From assembly GCA_022432975.1 (NCBI GenBank), contig CM039511.1, forward strand, positions 48,883,640 through 48,947,639: a stretch of DNA of 64,000 bases. The letters run 5' to 3'. The translations under genes and the position numbers were made by a program. Origin of the DNA: Begonia masoniana. Its lineage: Eukaryota > Streptophyta > Magnoliopsida > Cucurbitales > Begoniaceae. This document shows positions 45,201 to 55,544 of this stretch, piece after piece. The notes under the pieces were generated by a model. That model ran no database searches and was not told the origin of the DNA. It saw only the letters and a program-made list of their open reading frames with translations. How positions within the stretch are numbered: position 1 is the stretch's first letter; each line of letters begins with the position of its first letter.

Positions 45201-45883
45201 TTCATCATGTAACATATCATAAAACTACTCTATTCATCGTATCATAACATTCGACAAATCATAATTATCAAGCAATCCACCATACCATTCTTCCTAGTAT
45301 CCTCGTGATGTAGGGCCCTAATGGGCGGAACCCTAACACACTCACTTACCTAGATTCCTTAGAGAGCCGTGCCTTCACTCTTGCTCCTTTTCACCTAAGA
45401 CATTTCACATTTAAATGTTAAAATCAATCCGAGTTCAAAGCTGGTAAAATCCTAATTAAGGAAATCTCCTAGAAATCTAGCTTAATCCTCTTAGGCATTT
45501 CGTCAAGTACCTTGTGTGCATAACTTTGTTTCCAATAACATCAATGACATTCATACCTTTCAACTACCTCATTCCTTCAAACATTATCTTCTCTGCCTAT
45601 CACCAATAATAAAGTCCAACATCCAATCATCAATGCCATTAATACCATCAGTATCATGAATGCTACATTACTCTAACGTTTATAAACCGAAGAATCACAA
45701 ATTACACCTAATGACAAAACCCAAATTGTGACCCTAACGAATGAATCATCTAAACCTTACCTAGGATTCGAATCCTTAAAGAAAACGAAGGAAGAATCTA
45801 TCGCTGATGGAGGAAATCGCTGGCTGCCGCAAGACAAAAAGTTTTGGAGAAAATCGCCTAAAGAGAAAGGGAGTCGGCTGTAG
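42288..45883. mobile_element. second copy of the third- and fourth-family LTRs
   Basis: Corresponds to 34428-38015. 42288-43260 is indel-rich; 43262-44385 is nearly identical to 35400-36525; 44386-45883 is the clean version. The clean part shows the fourth-family minus-strand signals: CCTAG|GTAAGG at 45760, TTAG|GTGAAA (exon 45350-45394, 45 nt), CTAG|GTAAGTG, the hairpin segment at 44908-44985, and GATGTAG|GTGATG at 44711. No gene is present. Confidence 0.7.
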
Positions 45884-46500
45884 TGTAACACCTGGTTCTA
45901 TTGAACCAATTTATTTTATCAACTAATGGTGTACGTTTTATGGAAGAAATTGAGAGAAATAGTGGTTAGGTTAAAGCGTGACTAGGCAAGGGCACAATTG
46001 TAATTGATGATTTATTTGTGGATAACGTATTTAAGGGAAAGGGTTCTGTGATTAATGCTTAGTAGCCGCCACATTACTTCTCTCCCTTATTCGGTGCTCT
46101 GCCGACTTCTCTCCCGGCGACTTCCTTCCCAATTTCTCCAACCTAGATGAGTTTTTGCTTTGTTTTCTTGCTGTTTTAGTGGTTAGATAGCAGAGGGATT
46201 GTAAATGCGTATTTTGAGAGTGTTGTGAGTGAGAGTTGGATTCGGGTTTTGAGAACAGAATTTTTCAACTAGCTTTCCTTAGATTTCTGGATAGTTTATA
46301 ATGAAGCTTAGTGAATATTGAATTAATGCTGTGTTAATGATTTTAGGTGAGCAAACTCTTGAAGTAGCTTACAACCAAAAAAAATCCCTCAGGAAGCCAG
46401 GTAGGTAGAGTATGTAATGACCCCTTTTCCCAGCAAGATATTGTCCGCTCTGGGGATTGGGCCGTAGCCCAATATCCTCCCCTCACGGCTTTGTTTGGCC

Positions 46501-46578
46501 AGGACTTCCCAGTCGGTCACCCAACCTAGGATTGCTCTCGCCGAAGCACTTTTAACTTCGGAGTTCTTATGGGATCCG
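46501..46578 (-). ncRNA. 5S rRNA-derived block in the left Cassandra LTR
   Basis: On the minus strand the segment reads CGGATCCCATAAGAACTCCG, AAGTTAAAAGTGCTTCGGCG, AGAGCAATCCTAGGTTGGGTG, then ACCGACTGGGAAGTCCT, clearly 5S rRNA-like (CCGAAGTTAA, GGCGAGAG, GGGTGACC, CTGGGAAGTCC). It is a retroelement part, not a host 5S gene. In known Cassandra elements it can act as an RNA polymerase III promoter. Confidence 0.85.
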
Positions 46579-46953
46579 TTACCAATTATGCTCCAAAACG
46601 CGTCTTACTATGTTGGAAGGGTCTCTTTACATATGTTTCATTTCCACATACTTCCCCAAGCGATGTGGGATTGTGACAACCCCCCTTTTACGACCTGTCA
46701 CCTTCCGGTTCGCCCGCGCGGACGTACCGCCATCCGAGTTCCGGTTCGTGCAGCCATCGTACACATACTTACACATCCGGGTCATCACAATCACCCTCCC
46801 CCCCCTTCGGGGGCCCAACGTCCTCGTTTGCCACACTTCCGGTTGGGTACAGGCTTTGATACCATTTGTAACGACCCTTTTTCCTAGCAAGATATTGTCC
46901 GCTCTGGGGATTGGGCCGTAGCCCAATATCCTCCTCTCACGGCCTTATTTGGC

Positions 46954-47032
46954 GAGAACTTCTCAGTCGGTCACCCAACCTGGGATTGCTCTCGCCGAAG
47001 CACTTTTAACTTCGGAGTTCTTATGGGATCCG
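46954..47032 (-). ncRNA. 5S rRNA-derived block in the right Cassandra LTR
   Basis: Same block as in the left LTR with a few substitutions (GAGAACTTCTCAGTCGG against GGACTTCCCAGTCGG on the plus strand). In element orientation this is the 5' LTR. Confidence 0.85.
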
Positions 47033-47799
47033 TTGCCAATTATGCTCCAAAACGCGTCTTACTATGTTGGAAGGGTCTCTTTACATATGTTTCATTTTCA
47101 CATACTTCCCCAAGCGATGTGGGATTGTGACAACCCCCTTTTTACGACCTGTCACCTTCCGGTTCGCCCGTGCAGACGTACCGCCATCCGGGTTCCGGTT
47201 CGTGCAGTCATCGTACACATACTTACACATCCGGGTCATCACAGAGTATGTGTGTGCCTTCAGGCCTACATTACAAAACAGTAGGGTATATATATGTTTT
47301 GTATGATTTTTGGTTTGACATGTATCATGTTTTTGAAAGAATACAAAAATAAATTTACATATATAGTGGCATGGTAAGGCATGAACAGATTGAATCAGAT
47401 TAACTATTAAAGAAATTAATCTGCCCCTTAATCGAGTCAGAGGATACATACTTTGGGAAAAATGATCCACTTCCCATCGAACAGGGGTATCAAGAACAGC
47501 TATTTTCAATTAGATTAACTATTAAGGGAATTAATCCGCCCCTTAATCGAGACCGAGGATATTTATACTTTAGGAAAAATGATCCACTTCCATCGAACAG
47601 GAGGATCAAGAACAGCTATTTTGAATCAGATTAACTATTAAGGGATTAATCCTCCCCTTAATCGAGACAGAAGATATTTATACTTTGGAAAAAATGATCC
47701 GCTTCCCATCGAACAGGGGGATCAACAGGGAACAAACATAAATACAACATAAACTATGAGAGTAGAAACAGCATGAATAGGGTTTATGTTTCAGCATAC

Positions 47800-49972
47800 T
47801 GTAACGCCCCGAGTTATCTGAACCCGGTTCGTCACACAAAAGCCCGTACACGACTACGAAATTTCAACCATATTTTAAAACTTCTCTCAACATTCAAGAT
47901 TTGACATTTGCTAAAATCTCAATACAATTAAGAATTTGCAGCGAAAATCATTTGAGCGACAATAGGGTTTAAACAAAACTGCGAAACATTGTTTGAAATG
48001 CTAAGAAACAATCATCAATTTGGTAGTAAAGGTTTAAACCGTGGAATACTTGAGAAGTTGCAGAAGTCAAACGCATCTGCCAATGAAATAAGTCAATCGG
48101 AAGAAGCAGAAATAGAAAATAGAAGGCTTCTACCGATGACGTCAACCAGAAGAGTTGGAAACAAAAGACATCTCTCGGTGGACTGCATCTACCGATGACG
48201 TCAGCCGGATAAATCAATTATCCAACATCAACCGATTGCAAAACGACAAGTTTTACGACTCGCATCTACCGACGGCAAAACGACAAAAATCTCTCATTTC
48301 CTTCTTCCGATAGAATAAACTGCATACACTGATCACTAAACGACAAAGCATAACACCCACTCATACCGATAGTGTAAAATCTACATCTTCCAATAGAATT
48401 TAACCTACATCATCCGATTGATTAAATTTCATGTACCGATGACTTTACTGAGACATCATCCGATGGCTTTACTGAAGACATCTTCCGATAGACAACATAA
48501 CTATAACTCAACATCTACCGATAGACATCATCTACCGATGAGGGACAGAACGACATTTCAACTATTTCTTGCTATGCAAACACAACTGTAAGTACAGAAA
48601 GGAATTTACTACTCCACTGAAACCATTCAGAAATAATTCGAATCATTGCATTACCCAAATCCAGTAAAAACCAACATTTAAAAAAAACTCAACAGAATAT
48701 CTTTATCAGGAAATCTCAGAACGTATTCAAAATATTAAAAACCACTACTGTCATGAAAACTCAGCATACTTGAATTGAAACATTGTCAACTAAACCTTCA
48801 CACCAACTAACACCAGTTAAACTGCCCCATCAACTGCCAGAATGTTACATAGATGCACTCCTCCAACCAGACTAGTCCTCGGCAAACTCAGTAAACACAC
48901 CTGCTGAAACTTCTTCACTTACATCACAAAACTCATCTATTAGCCTAATGCTAAGTAAGTAAAGCAATAATGTAATGAAATGATGATGTCTGAATCTTAA
49001 ACATGCAATTTCTACTTTCCCATCTCAGTTGTCATTCATCGTGTCTGTTCAGATCCCCCTGTAAAATTGGGAGTTGGATCAACTCTCCCAAAGTATAAAT
49101 ATCCACTGACTCATTAAGGGGCGGATTACTTCCCTTAACAGTAATCTGATTCACATAGCTGTTTCCGATCCCCCTGTGAAATTGGGAGTTGGATCAACTC
49201 TCCCAAAGTATAAATATCCACTGTCTCATTAAGGGGCGGATTATTTCCCTTAACAGTAAATCTGTTTCGCATAGCTGTTTCATTATGTTCATTCCTTACT
49301 ATGCCAACATGCATTCAAATTCATTTTCGTATACTTTTAAAACATGATGCATAGCATACAGACACATTCAAATAAACATGTTCCTATGTTTTGTGATGTA
49401 GGCCCGAAGGTGCAAGCAAACTTCATTTACCTGGTCTCCTGGAAATCGCTCGGTTTCAACTACTTTGGAAGCCCTGTTCACCTAATGTCATAAACAAAAT
49501 ATCATTCAGATCCTCACTAAACTTCATCCTACACCATTTACAAACCTAAGGAGCTAGTTTAGAAGTTTGGATCATCGGACATTCATGATTCATCACTAAC
49601 CCGAACTCAACCCACTCACAGCATTCTCAAAAATACACTTATTGTACTTTCTCTGCTATCTAGCCACTAAATCTCGAGAAAACGAAGGGAAAACTTACCT
49701 AGTTCGAGGAAATGGAGATCGGAGGGGAAAAATCGCCTGGAACTCTGTTGAGCTTGAGCTGAATACCGAGAAAGGAAAAACGAGGGAATAGTGGCGGCTA
49801 AACCTCATTAAACCCTCCCTTAAATACTTTATCCACAATAAAAATTACAATTCACCATTTTGTCCTTACTCATTCACTTATTAACCTAATCACTAAATCA
49901 CTCAATTTCAATTATAAAACATCCTCTATAAATGGAAAAAGGTAAATCGGTTAATAGAAACCGGATGTTACA
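47800..49972 (-). mobile_element. solo LTR nested in reverse orientation
   Basis: Plus strand TGTAACGCCCCG...ACCGGATGTTACA. Minus-strand signals: TATTTAAGG near 49818, TTAG|GTGAAC (exon 49431-49481, 51 nt), CAG|GTAAATG, two hairpin units (TTGGGAG 49067-49073 with CTCCCAA 49085-49091), TGTAG|GT near 48930, and a CATCTACCGATGACGTC array (48060-48540). The host LTR resumes with ATTTCATTTCATTATTGC at 49973. The flanks (CATAC and ATTTC) do not form a TSD, unlike every other complete LTR here. Confidence 0.82.
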
Positions 49973-50395
49973 ATTTCATTTCATTATTGCTCTACTTATT
50001 TAGCATTAGGCTAATAGATGAGTTTTGTGATGTAGGTACTGAGGTGACTACAGGTTATTCTCTGAGTATAATGAAGAATAGGCGCAGTTGGTTGAGCGTA
50101 TCCATGCCACGATCTTGTGCACTGATGAGGCGGTTTAACCAATGGTAGTATGTATGGAACTTAGTGGACAAATGTTTAGTTAATGTGTGCTGAAAATTTT
50201 AATGACAGCGGTCGTTTTAATGTTTTGATAAGTTTTTTTGAAATTATTCTGATAATGAAACATGGTTGGTTCTAGCTGTAGCTTTCTCTGGAATCTGAGT
50301 AAGTATGGATTTAAGTTGTCTTGAATGGTTGCTGTCAAAATTATAAGTCCTCTTAGTAGTCAGAATTGTCCACTGATTAGTGTATAATCGGTTGA

Positions 50396-50960
50396 GTTAT
50401 GTTTCTGTCAAAGAAATAGTCGCCCATTCTGTGTGTGGAAGAATAGTATTTTGGTCCAGAGTTGTATGGACGAATAGTCGTCCAAATTTTGTAAGTGAAA
50501 ACAATCGTCCATTCTGTGGATGAGAATAGTCGTCCAAACTATAGGTGAAAATAGTCGTCCAAAGTCGTAAGTGAAAACAATCGTCCATTTTGTGGACAAG
50601 AATAGTCGTCCGAACTGTAGGTGAATTAGTCATCCAAAGTTATAAGTGAAAACAGTCGTCCATTCTGTGGACAAGAATAGTCGTCCAAACTGTAGGTGAA
50701 ATTAGTTGTCCAAAGTTGGGTCTAAAGCTGGGGTCAATAAAGTCACGTGGACTGGGGACGATATAGTCACGTGGTCTGTGGACGACAAATTTAAGTAAGT
50801 CTGTGGACAAGAATCCGTAGACGATAAATCTATGTAGTCGTGGACGAGAACATCGTCCAAAGTCGTGGCGGGTTGTCTCTAAAGTCGCGTCGTCTAAAGT
50901 TGCTTATCCAGAGTTCGTTGTCCAGAGTCGTAGACGAATACGTCGTCCAAGGTTGTGGAC
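50396..50960 (+). repeat. TCGTCCA tandem array of about 75 bp units
   Basis: GTAAGTGAAAACAATCGTCC-type units start near 50491, 50567 and 50642, with shorter degenerate GTCGTCCA and GTGGACGA words on both sides. It occupies the place held by the TGACGTCA or GTGGATGT arrays in sister LTRs. Confidence 0.8.
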
Positions 50961-51234
50961 GACAGACTCTGTGGGCGCCAGATCGCCCAGTAGAGTTGAA
51001 CTGGCTGTAGTTGTCGCAGAGATGTTTCGAACGATTTTATATTTAAAGATTTGTTAGTCTGTTTTCGTAATGACTTTGTTTTACGTATATGTCTTCTACT
51101 AAAATATTTTAATCGTTTAAATGACAATGTTTTATATCGATGGATAAAGTTTTAAATTTTTTCAGAATTTCCTAGTTCAGTTTAGTGCATGTGAGTAGCG
51201 AACCGGGTTGTTTAATTTAGGGCGTTACATGTAG

Positions 51235-51599
51235 AATCGTGGGGGTAGGGGTTTTGTGAGGTTTTGGATTCCTTTTCTGTATATATTAATTAAAATCAAC
51301 TTAATTTACGATTTTGCCACTCAACCTAATTTTTTCACAAAACAAGCAAAACCCGTCGTTTTAGATTCCCGAAATTTTCTTATTCCATTAATCATCCCAA
51401 TTAATTCTCGGGATTCTAACAAAACTTTTCGCTCGCGAAACGAACTTAAATTCATCTATTACGAAAATACCCTTAACGAGCGGAAACCTAAAAACCTCGG
51501 TGTCCAAATTTCAATAAAATGATCATTAAATAAACAGCAAATTAACTCCGTTCAGTAAGTTTCGAGATAAATATCTAACCGAAGATGTTGGATGTTACA
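51235..51599 (-). mobile_element. start of the fourth-family LTR beyond the insertion
   Basis: On the minus strand the LTR begins TGTAACATCCAACATC at 51599. A TATA-like TAATATATAC lies near 51279-51288. It continues after the inserted solo LTR at 45883. It is the outermost level of a three-level nest. Confidence 0.6.
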
Positions 51600-52382
51600 T
51601 CGTCGATCCCCTTCTTCAAAAGCTCAAGTACGCAATCTACATCATTATTGTTCGACGATCGGCCCCCGATTGGCTCCCGTTTCTTTCCGGCGTTTCCTAC
51701 TAAAAAATAATGAAAAAACCTAGGTTAAATACAGATGAAGGAGAAGGATAAATCAATATTAAAGAATAAAAATTGTTTAATTTTTTGAAAAATCATTGAA
51801 AATCTAACCAATAAAACAACATAGAACACAAGAACTGACCCTCCGAGCAAAAAGAACTGGTTTTCGCTTGCTTCCTACGGCGTTTGTCCATTATCTTCAA
51901 GCAAAAAACCAAAAAAAAAAGGTTGGAGAAGTAAAAAAGAAAAATCAGAAAATTTGACGAAGTGGAGAAAACTCAGAAGAATATCAAATGATATTTTGAG
52001 AAATTATAAAACTTTGTAAAAGTTGGTTTTCTCCATTGTCACACAGATCGAGAGCTTGAGTGCTTCGAAAAGATGAAGAAACGGCAGGTCCTACTTTTCC
52101 ACCAAACAAACAAATTTACATTTGGCTGGGTCCAAGGAGATGAAAGACGACGCTTAGAGTAGGGAAGAAAGAGAGACCTGCATACGAAGAAGAAGGGAAA
52201 ATGGGTAATTTAGGGTTTTAGAAGGTCACGTGCTCTACACATGTAAGATTTAACGGATAATTGAACGGTCGAATTGCAAACGACGTCAACGATAGAGGCT
52301 AATTGGGTAAAAAAATAAACGTTAGGGTTAATTGACCATTGACCCCATACATTAGGGGCCAAATTGAACTTTTCTCTTTATT
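51600..52382. other. non-coding segment ending in an inverted dispersed repeat
   Basis: No gene is recognised. 52224-52380 is the reverse complement of 25388-25553 (CACGTGCTCTACACATG...TTGAACTTTTC). The first part (51600-52200) is unassigned and may be the interior or flank of that DNA element. Confidence 0.5.
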
Positions 52383-53219
52383 TTTTATATATTACTTTAT
52401 CGTAATGAGTGACTTTATTTTAATATTTTTATTTATTTTATTTTTATTTTGACAATCATACTTTAAAATATAATACATTTATACATTTTGTCGGTGATTT
52501 TTTATTTTTATTAAATTTTATTTTTTCAACGTACTTATTTATTAAGTAATTTAAAGAATATTTTAATAAAATATCTTTATAATTTATTACTTTATTTTAA
52601 ATGTATCCTAGTTTTTTGTTTCACTTTAAAATATAATATTAATATATTGTGTCATTATAGTTTTTGTTTTTTATTAAATTTTATTTTTATTAAATATTTA
52701 TCTATTAAGTAATTTAAGAAATATTAAGACTAAATATAAATATAGATTTTTTTATTACATATTTATCTATTAAGTAATTTAAGAAATTATAATAAATGTC
52801 TTTACATACCGATACATGTCTGAATGACCCTTTGTACGCGCATTCTAAATTTTAATGATGCATGTCATTTGTTTGACGTATTCACTGCAACACTTTTGAA
52901 AAGTAGTGACTTCTCATCTTTTTTAGTGTACTGTGATAACACATATTGAATGTATCATATACTTATTATACTTTTTATAGCGCTGATGAATATGTAATTT
53001 TATGTAATCTATTGTAATGATAGGTATAATATGCTTAACTTTATAGTATATATGAAGAGAAATTTTTTTATCTCATTTAGTGTATTGTAATCATACGTGT
53101 CGTATTCGTAACAAAGTTTCTGTAATATTTTTTGAAAAGTCAAGATTTTGTATTTTTTGTAATTTATTATAATGACACAACATCAGACAACGCGCACACC
53201 CCCCCCCCCCCCCCCCCCC
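52383..53219. other. very AT-rich segment ending in a C run
   Basis: Composed mostly of A and T, with repeated TATTTATCTATTAAGTAATT words near 52540, 52690 and 52760. It ends in an uninterrupted run of about 20 C at 53199-53219. Nothing coding is visible. Confidence 0.7.
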
Positions 53220-54301
53220 TAGTTTTTGCGTCTGGTTTAGGTTGGTTTACTAACCAACTAAATCAACTCTGGTTGCTTTGACGGAGAACCAAGTGTATGG
53301 TTCGGTAAACGATTCTGACTCAGAGAATCCGACACAACTGACAATAACCAAACCATTAATTAATAAATAAAAACCGGCTGAAATCATCGTCCGATATCCC
53401 AACAAGGCAGAAAACTGGCCCAGCCTATATAACTCAAGTAAAAAGCGCAGCCCATAACACCAAAACTCCAAATTAACCATAATGTTTAGCCCAAATTTTA
53501 CAACCCTTCAGCGTCAACTCGTGCTTCTGTCGAGCCGAACCCAAGACGAATCCAATCTCCTCGGCTCTTGCCCTTCAATCTTTCGAGTCGCCCGAACACG
53601 AGGAGCGAATCCGCCCGCAAACTAGCCTCTCCTCTTGCCTCTCGGTCTCCGCAGTCGGCCCCTCTCCTCACGCGTCCCAAGCTAAGGGTGGCGCTCAATC
53701 TCAATCCTGCCGAAGGGAAGGAGGTTTCAAAGCTTACATTCCAATTGAAGGGACTCGCCGAGCACACCCCTCCGAATTCAGATTGTAAACTGATAGAATT
53801 GGGGAATCATATTTTAAAATAAGCTCGAAAACTCAGAACCGAACCTTGCCTACACCTACACTACCTACTACCTACCCAGAAATTCAGTCTTCGCTAACTT
53901 GTGTTCCCACTCGGAAAGCTGCCGGCTCCCAGGGAAGACTGCGTAAACCAAGGTAGGTTTTTTGCTCAGTAATCCCTGAGTGCAGACCATCCTTTCCTTT
54001 TTCTGTGTCAGGGGATAGTTTGCAAATGATCGCTGCTAAAGAGAACTAAAAAAATTTGATCAAGAGACGAAAAACATTTGAGGCGTCGAGAGCGTCGCGA
54101 TTCCAGCCTAGGGGTGTGTTTTTCCCATTCCTTTTTGCTGGTTTTATTTATTTTCTTCATTATGAAACAATCCTCATTTTTTTAGTATTATTTACAGCTC
54201 ATTTCTGTTTAAGATTTTCCCTATAGTGATTCCAATAGTCCTTCCGTATTTTTCTTCTGCAATGGCATAATTATAATTATTTAATCTTTTCTCTGAATTA
54301 G
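53220..54301. other. unassigned, GC-richer low-copy segment
   Basis: 53500-53830 is more GC-rich than its surroundings and open on both strands (84 codons on plus, 89 on minus), without a recognisable domain. Donor- and acceptor-like words (AACCAAG|GTAGG near 53953, CCAGCCTAG near 54110) could belong to the 5' untranslated part of a gene leading into 54302. This is only a possibility. Confidence 0.35.
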
Positions 54302-54808
54302 AATGAAAAAGAATCCAATTCTAAAACGGGAAGGAGAGATTGAGATGAAAAGCCCTCAAGGACCAAAGAATACGGTAACTTTTATACCTATTGTCGAATT
54401 GAATTTCTCATTAAATTGCAGTTGATGGATTATGACACCTTGCGAAGTATTTTGTCACGGTAATTAAAAGAAAATGATAAAAAGGAACGTGGTTCTCAGG
54501 ATGAGGTGGATCATTCCTCTCTTGAATTGAAAAGCGACCAAACGATTCAAGTATGGCTGTTAAATTAGAACATAATGGTTTCTTTAGCGTACTGCTAGAT
54601 TTGATTGAGCCAGTTTTGATGGACATTATATTAGGTGTGTAGATAAGTTGAGAAACTACTAAGAGGAAAAGGAAGATCGGAATTTGCCTGGAATTTGAGA
54701 TCATGGAGAAGAATGAAATATAGATCAGAATGACTTTCTAACATCTCTTCTGGGATGAGGATGCCTTCAAAAGGATGAAAGATGCATGCGAAATAATAAG
54801 CCCATAGT
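54302..54808 (+). pseudogene. decayed protein-coding remnant, family unknown
   Basis: A 24-codon stretch from ATG 54303 to 54374 is bounded by AATTAG before and GGTAAC after. A second stretch begins after TTAAATTGCAG at 54422 in the same frame (LMDYDTLRSILSR), meets a TAA at 54461-54463 and continues in frame as DEVDHSSLELKSDQTIQ. A shift then leads to a 30-codon run starting at 54553 (with GFFSVLLDLIEPVLMDIILG) and later DEDAFKRMKDACEIISP ending in TAG at 54808. The composition is protein-like, unlike the surrounding repeats, but stops and shifts break it. I do not recognise the family. It could be a gene remnant, a processed pseudogene or, less likely, exons with unusual splicing. Confidence 0.35.
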
Positions 54809-55124
54809 TTTTATTATTTGACATCCAGTACTCTATCTTATCATATATTTTAGGTAATATTAGAATGTATCTTAGATTAAAAAGTATTTCAATTTTTCTT
54901 GTTGAATCTTACCATCCGTGTTGTTTGTAACTTTTTGATTTTGACATACAATAACTCCTGAAATATTGTGTCCAAAACGAGGGCTCTGAATAGGAAACAA
55001 AGGAACCAAGAATATTAGATACAAGTAAACTTTGTATCTATTTCCAACTTAGGCTTGGTGTTCAGATTGTGAGGTTTTAAAATCTGCATGCAATGTGGTA
55101 GTTAATTCTAGCAGTAGGATTTAC
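54809..55124. other. unassigned sequence before gap
   Basis: AT-rich, no recognisable repeat or gene; could be the 3' flank of the remnant to its left. Confidence 0.5.
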
Positions 55125-55224
55125 NNNNNNNNNNNNNNNNNNNNNNNNNNNNNNNNNNNNNNNNNNNNNNNNNNNNNNNNNNNNNNNNNNNNNNNNNNNN
55201 NNNNNNNNNNNNNNNNNNNNNNNN
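55125..55224. other. assembly gap (100 N)
   Basis: Exactly 100 N. Soon to the right begins a long copy of a region seen 33 kb upstream. Confidence 0.99.
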
Positions 55225-55544
55225 TAAGGGTCGACCCTTGCGTGAAGGTGTAGACCCATGATAAGAAGTGTCAACTGGTCGGGCTGACCTCTGCCAGTTA
55301 CTTGCCCGTCCTAACATTACCCCTGCAACGTCAAATGGTTGTGTGGTAGTTGAGTATTTAAAGTTTAAAATTTGTCAAAGTTTTGTAGCATTTATAGGTA
55401 CCGGATATGGTTACTAGTCTGGTATAGAACCCCTCCACATGTCCAATGTTTGAAAAGATAGTTAGGTGCTCATTTTTCTTTAGGCTCGGACGAATTCGCG
55501 CTTCCAGCAGCTTTTGCAAAAGGAGATGACAAGAGCAGAAAAAA
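55225..55544. other. unassigned sequence after gap
   Basis: No match noticed to the rest of the window and no coding support. It contains GGGTCGACCC and AGTGTCAACTGG words similar in style to the TCGACAC-rich repeats. Confidence 0.5.

Larger units (their letters stand above)
46413..47243 (-). mobile_element. Cassandra-type TRIM retrotransposon (831 bp)
   Basis: Two LTRs of exactly 377 bp (46413-46789 and 46867-47243) flank a 77 bp interior; the TSD is GAGTA (46408-46412 and 47244-47248). On the minus strand the interior starts with AATGGTATCAAAGC, one base off the tRNA-Met primer site, and ends in the purine tract GAAGGGGGGGGAGGG before the LTR. Both LTRs contain a 5S rRNA-like block. A tiny non-coding element with 5S-like LTRs and a tRNA-Met site is the definition of Cassandra. 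The LTRs are similar but not identical. Confidence 0.93.
45884..51229 (+). mobile_element. solo LTR, TSD tgtag, carrying two nested insertions
   Basis: TGTAACACCTGG...GGGCGTTACA, flanked by TGTAG at 45879-45883 and 51230-51234. Without the Cassandra (46413-47243) and reverse LTR (47800-49972) insertions it is about 2.34 kb. TATTTAAG is near 46028, acceptor TTTTAG|GTGAGC with exon 46347-46400 (54 nt), donor CAG|GTAGGTAG at 46401, three hairpin units at 47400-47730, acceptor GATGTAG|GT near 50034 and the TCGTCCA array (50396-50960). It sits inside a minus-strand LTR ending at 51599. Confidence 0.88.

Noticed and set aside
46501..47032. Host 5S rRNA genes
   Set aside because: The 5S-like blocks sit at matching positions in two LTRs with a TSD outside, so they are parts of a Cassandra element.
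50397..50633. Minus-strand 63-78 codon frames with repeated residues
   Set aside because: Products of the TCGTCCA tandem array inside a solo LTR.
53498..53822. Opposing 84- and 89-codon frames
   Set aside because: Both strands open over a GC-rich stretch, no domain; at most an untranslated leader.
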